Assembly: GCA_029298735.1 (NCBI GenBank)
Contig: JANSLP010000305.1
Coordinates: forward strand, 1-39,433
Source of the DNA: Ophiostoma sp. CBS 140.51
Taxonomy: Eukaryota; Ascomycota; Sordariomycetes; Ophiostomatales; Ophiostomataceae
DNA length: 39,433 bases
Reading direction: 5' to 3'
The notes under the pieces are model-generated. The model worked only from the letters and a program-made list of their open reading frames with translations, was not told the origin of the DNA and did not search any database. Of the stretch, positions 36,142 through 39,433 are shown piece after piece. A program made the position numbers and the translations under genes. The first letter of the stretch is position 1. The number at the start of each line of letters is the position of its first letter.

Positions 36142-36496
36142 AGTTGTATGCGCGTTTATTTATTTTCTTTCGATCCCTGAGACAAACTACAATATGTTTA
36201 ACATTTGTGGCGAGTCTCTTATTCTTCCTCCCCCCCTTTTTCCATTCACCTTTGTGTGGGGGGGGGGGGGGGGTTGACAAAAGAAGGGTGCTATTTCATG
36301 TATTTGATTTCCATTGTCACGATAACAAATTTTCTCACAACTCTTGAAGTAAAAATAGTCATTTCTCCAGCTAAGTTGTTCTTGAGTGGAGTGCCGAGTG
36401 ATGGGCCTTGCAAAAAAAAAAGAAAAAAAAAACATTATTGTATGTTTTCAAAGAGCCGAGAGTGTATAAAAGCAAACTCCATCCTAGTAGCTCCCT
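36142..36496. other. Convergent 3' intergenic region with 16-G run
   Basis: This short region lies between the stops of copies B and C. It holds an uninterrupted run of 16 G (36258-36273), an interrupted A run (about 36412-36431), and a TATAAAA-like word on the plus strand (about 36466-36475) with no gene after it. Confidence 0.6.
36258..36273 (+). repeat. Poly-G tract (16 G)
   Basis: Sixteen consecutive G follow TGTGT. Its length may be unreliable in sequencing, and it lies exactly between two inverted family copies. Confidence 0.85.
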
Positions 36497-37108
36497 CTAG
36501 TCGACAGTCGGGCCCGTACACTGCTGCGTCACAACAAAACCAGCAAACGTAACGTCTACATCCTTGTCCGTATTCATGCCAATCGAGAGGTAGACATTGT
36601 CGGCTCCGTACGAGTCTTCTGGAATGTCCGAAAGAGTGACAACTTGGTATGTCCCAACGGTGAAAGTGCTCAGGTCCACCAGCTTTGTGGCTTGGCCAGA
36701 CGCTCCACCGCCCAACGAGATAGTCGCAACTGTCGGGGCGTTGTTGACGCGGATAGCCACGGAGAATGAGTACAGAGCGTTCTGTATCGCCGGAAGCTGG
36801 TAGCTAAAGGTCATGTAGCCAACAGAGCCATCATTTGCGTCCGTGTGGGTCACAGTGGCACATGTAGTATAGCCGTCGCCGCAGTCGGTATTGTAGGTAG
36901 CTTGGTCCAGGTTGACGAAGAAGGACGCGGACGGGTCAAAGTCGGCGCCGTCCGGGAAAAGGTTACCAGGCACGCAGGTCGAGGGCATGGGGACTGCCGA
37001 GGAGGAGGAGGACGGAACAGACGACACCGATTTTGACGGTCTGCATCGAGTGGCTGCGGTTGTGCTGATGCACGAGGCCGCGAGATAAATGAACGAAGTG
37101 AGACGCAT
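36497..37108 (-). CDS. Small secreted protein with Ser stalk and beta-rich head (copy C)
   Basis: This 203-aa single-exon gene starts at ATG 37108 (gcaaccATGCG). The frame is open further upstream but through the TATA box. Residues 1-20 are a signal peptide (MRLTSFIYLAASCISTTAAT), followed by Arg-Cys-Arg-Pro-Ser and a Ser/Val linker. The head starts CVPGNLFPDGADFDP and has YNTDCGDGYTTCATV, ALYSFSVAIRVNNAPTVATISLGG, DLSTFTVGTYQVVTLSD and DVDVTFAGFVVTQQCTG. It is the closest intact relative of copy B and decayed copy D. A TATATAAAG box is about 105 nt upstream and the conserved upstream block is at 37437-37566. Function is unknown; secretion and possible carbohydrate or surface binding are inferred from architecture. 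Confidence 0.86.
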   Translation of the reverse strand: MRLTSFIYLAASCISTTAATRCRPSKSVSSVPSSSSSAVPMPSTCVPGNLFPDGADFDPSASFFVNLDQATYNTDCGDGYTTCATVTHTDANDGSVGYMTFSYQLPAIQNALYSFSVAIRVNNAPTVATISLGGGASGQATKLVDLSTFTVGTYQVVTLSDIPEDSYGADNVYLSIGMNTDKDVDVTFAGFVVTQQCTGPTVD

Positions 37109-37210
37109 GGTTGCAAGCGTGTTTTGTTTGTAAAGAGAATATGCGGTTTGGTAGACTGTATCGGATAGAGAATATGACCAAGGATGGAAAAGGAAGAGAC
37201 GAGCAGACCT

Positions 37211-37220
37211 CTTTATATAT
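37211..37220 (-). promoter_or_regulatory. TATA box of copy C
   Basis: The minus strand reads ATATATAAAG about 105 nt before the start codon of copy C, the usual distance in fungal genes. Confidence 0.55.
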
Positions 37221-37436
37221 TTGGATCTACACAACATAGGAGAATATTCTCCTTTCATAGGACGCCAGTTGTGAATAGTCCAAGCCACTTTACAAGTTAA
37301 TCAAATTTGTGAAAAATAATAGTGTTGTCCAAGTCGGGCACATCGTAAAAGACAAGCGGCAACGCGATTTAAACAATCATCAACTTTTAGCACATACATC
37401 GAGAGGGGAGAAAGGGGACGATGAAGACTAGACCAG

Positions 37437-37566
37437 CCCCAGCCTTGGTATTGACGCCGACAGCCCAGCGTTTCAGCTCCTTGTTTATTAGACTGCAGCG
37501 CACAACAAAGAATCCAGATCCAATACCAAGACAAAGCTTAACGTACGATGGACGATCTCCGACAAA
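37437..37566 (-). repeat. Conserved family upstream block, copy C
   Basis: Read on the minus strand it contains TTTTGTCGGAGATCG, CCATCGTACG, GGATTCTTTGTTGTGC, then CTGTCGGCGTCAATACCAAGG and GGCTGGTCTAGTCTTCATCG. It matches the blocks of A, B and partly D in order and orientation relative to the gene. Confidence 0.65.
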
Positions 37567-38061
37567 AGGCTTGAGGCTTGAAAATATAAGGCATGATGGT
37601 AGGTAAAAAACTTAATGAGGTGGCCAAAGCAACTTGTTGGATCCGGATCAAATCTTAAGTATCAAGAACTGTTTGCAAGAATACTACTTAAAAAGCTGGG
37701 CAAAGTCTCGAAGCAAAAAGGAGACAAAATTAAGCTCTGTCACACTCTTGGTCCTTAAGACTGGTGGTAAGAAACACAGTATTGTGCACGTTGTGCTTTA
37801 CACACAAGCCTCTATCACCAGGAATAAGCTTTCGCCATGATTTCTTGCTTTTCCTTTCAAAACGTGCGGCACAAAGCACGACAATATTGCAAGGTCTTGG
37901 GAGGTGGTGTCTACATCAGTGAAAGAGACAAAGAGCAACATACAAATTAAAAAACACGTCATCGTAGCACTAAATCATCATGTATCATATCTAGACAAGT
38001 ATATACAATGCGCTTTGCACCGTCCCCTCTCCTCCATATTCTCTTTTTTTAAAGCGTGCCC

Positions 38062-38808
38062 TCATTCTATATCAACACACAAATACTGCACAGAGAAGCC
38101 GGCCAGGTTCAGCAGCGTCTCCACTTGAAAGTTGACTGAGCAGGTGATTGTTGTGGACGTGGTGCCAGCCGCCGCCTGGAAAGAAAACTCAATTGGCGTC
38201 TGATAGTGGTTGACCGTCTGGATGCTGTTCAGTCTATACGATATATAAGGCGCGTTGGGGATGTTCGTTTGGCACACCAAAGTGTCTGTACTCTGAAAGT
38301 TGGTGAGAGCCAGGGCGACAGAGAAGACGTAGTAGCCGTTGGCAACGGTCGGGGCGGCCATTGAAATCGAAAAGCTGTCACCGCTGACGGGTGAGATATC
38401 CGCTGCATTCAGACAGTAGGCATAGATGTTGCCGCAACCAGTGCCATAACTGATGGTGACGCCGCTTCCCGTCTTGGAAACCTGCCCGTCGGTGTCCGGG
38501 TTGAAATTGTCGCCATTGGGAAGGACATTGGCGCCGCACTGCGGTGGAGGAGGAGGAACAGCGATCGATGGCGAGGCTGATGGCGACGATACGGACGAGT
38601 GCGAAGCGGAAGACGGAGAGACAGAGGGTGATGACGGGCTGGGTGAAGATGCCGAGGGAGAAGCCGAGGGAGAAGCCGATGGTGATGAGATTGAAGAGAC
38701 GGATGACGCGGAAATGGGAGATGACGCTGAACGAGATAGCCGGCACCGCGATGCGGAGGCCAGGCCAGCATACACGACCGTAGCGTGAAGAACAGTCGTG
38801 AACCGCAT
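38062..38808 (-). CDS. Secreted Ser-stalk/beta-head protein, diverged member (copy E)
   Basis: This is a 248-aa single-exon gene. Residues 1-20 are a signal peptide (MRFTTVLHATVVYAGLASAS), followed by the family motif Arg-Cys-Arg-Leu-Ser. Residues about 28-90 are a Ser/Pro stalk ending in a run of six Pro. The head begins QCGANVLPNGDNFNPD and continues GTGCGNIYAYCLNAA, NGYYVFSVALAL, STTITCSVNFQVETLLNLAGFSVQYLC. The N-V-L-P-N-G-D-N-F start equals that of copy A. The last strands resemble the 908-aa protein (TTITCTISFTSVAAISVSNFQYSAVC), so E links the small copies with the giant one. I did not find the conserved upstream block before it, so it is an older paralogue. Its role is unknown. Confidence 0.84.
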   Translation of the reverse strand: MRFTTVLHATVVYAGLASASRCRLSRSASSPISASSVSSISSPSASPSASPSASSPSPSSPSVSPSSASHSSVSSPSASPSIAVPPPPPQCGANVLPNGDNFNPDTDGQVSKTGSGVTISYGTGCGNIYAYCLNAADISPVSGDSFSISMAAPTVANGYYVFSVALALTNFQSTDTLVCQTNIPNAPYISYRLNSIQTVNHYQTPIEFSFQAAAGTTSTTITCSVNFQVETLLNLAGFSVQYLCVDIE

Positions 38809-39320
38809 TTTTATCAGGGCTCGGAAAATGAAATTGTCAGTTTTGTTGAGTGAGTGTTTGCTCTCGGCAAGAAAAGAAAAGAAGAAAGAAAGCCAAGAGT
38901 CTGGCTGTTGGAAGCGAAGAGATTACAATTCTGGTCCTCTCAAAAAAACAAACAAGTTTTCCCGCCATTTCCTTCTTCCAAGATCCTGAGACCAGAGCCT
39001 GCCCAGCCTTTGTCAATATGTGGGCAAGCCACATCTCGAAACTACGCCGTTTCGTGTGTTCAGCTCAACCTTTAGTGTCAGAGTGTGGCTCATTTTATGA
39101 AATAGCCAAGAGCAACGGTGTGCCAAAGGATTATACATGGTGTTTCCCTTCACAATAAATTCATAAGGGATTAAGAGAATCTGCACGAACAAATTCTGTG
39201 CCCTTTAATGGGGTTGTGCATTGCGGATATCAACGCGCTCGTGGCTCGCAACTACAAGGCTGAAGTGGCTCCGAAGATCGCCAAGTAAATGAACGGGAGT
39301 TGATGAATTACAAAGACATA
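38809..39320. other. Intergenic region with a possible C-terminal coding remnant
   Basis: No complete gene is seen. A plus-strand frame at about 39225-39288 reads ADINALVARNYKAEVAPKIAK and stops. It is protein-like but has no start or upstream coding sequence, so it may be a relic. Confidence 0.35.
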
Positions 39321-39433
39321 TTAAAGGATACGGCGAAGGTCGCCGCGTTTGTTGTTGTTGTTGTTGTTGTTGTTAGGGGCGGCCATGTTGTATTTGCCGA
39401 CGTGGAAGCTGTCCGTACCAAGGCTGGCGCTGT
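39321..39433 (-). CDS. Possible C-terminus of a gene entering from the right edge, with poly-Asn run
   Basis: On the minus strand the edge sequence reads LGTDSFHVGKYNMAAP, a run of nine Asn encoded by the AAC repeat, then KRGDLRRIL and a TAA at 39323-39321. The opposite strand is also open (poly-Val), but the minus reading looks more protein-like. About 37 codons are visible, so the product cannot be named. Confidence 0.35.
   Translation of the reverse strand, partial: SASLGTDSFHVGKYNMAAPNNNNNNNNKRGDLRRIL
39347..39374 (+). repeat. (GTT)n trinucleotide microsatellite
   Basis: Nine GTT units occur in tandem. They encode poly-Asn on the minus strand in the possible edge gene. Confidence 0.8.

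Larger units (their letters stand above)
37109..38061. other. Intergenic region between copy C promoter and copy E 3' end
   Basis: The left half is the promoter of copy C, with TATA box and conserved block. From about 37570 to 38061 the DNA is AT-rich and I see no gene. Confidence 0.5.

Noticed and set aside
36466..36475. TATAAAA word on the plus strand
   Set aside because: It points into the 3' end of the minus-strand copy C; no plus-strand gene follows.

Overview
The window looks like nuclear DNA of a filamentous ascomycete (Pezizomycotina, probably Sordariomycete-like). Genes are compact, with a few short introns (67-131 nt) that have GT..AG borders and CTAAC/CTGAC-type branch sites. Leaders are pyrimidine-rich, Kozak-type starts are common, and the gene set fits: AP-3 beta adaptin, the kinetochore subunit Nuf2, a flavin monooxygenase, a fungal HNH-domain protein and a siderophore-type MFS transporter. 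The species cannot be named from the sequence alone.

Left part (1-17 kb) is mostly core genome. A possible PDR-type ABC transporter remnant sits at the left edge. It is followed by AP-3 beta (minus strand, two exons), a divergent unrecognised 334-aa protein with an acidic tail, and Nuf2 in convergent orientation to it. About 5.3 kb then lacks any recognisable gene; its right half is a pyrimidine-rich apparent leader with a small uORF. It leads into a 1057-aa conserved fungal protein of unknown function, which is followed by an A/C-rich 3' flank and a homopyrimidine-rich intergenic region.

Right part (17-39 kb) is accessory in character. It carries a dispersed family of secreted proteins: signal peptide, a Cys-Arg/Leu-x-Ser motif directly after the cleavage site, a Ser-rich stalk, and in most members a C-terminal beta-rich domain of 120-170 residues. 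Members are a 908-aa giant (17411-20137), a short stalk-only copy (23164-23439), a decayed copy (about 29198-29575), an intact copy A (30771-31385), a copy B lacking a start codon (about 35478-36141), an intact copy C (36497-37108) and a more diverged copy E (38062-38808). Copies A, B, C and the decayed copy share a conserved upstream block, so they arose by segmental duplication that included regulatory DNA. Between them lie an Fmo1-like monooxygenase, an HNH-domain protein, LTR-like retroelement remnants, a frameshifted unidentified gene relic and the MFS transporter. The MFS promoter holds a perfect match to the SreA/Sre1 iron-repressor GATA site.

The most interesting feature is this birth-and-death cluster of Ser-stalk surface-type proteins with a jelly-roll-like head. 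It surrounds a putative iron-regulated siderophore transporter and sits in repeat-bearing DNA. That architecture is read from the sequence. Its function (adhesion, carbohydrate binding, cell-wall or host/competitor interaction) is inference.
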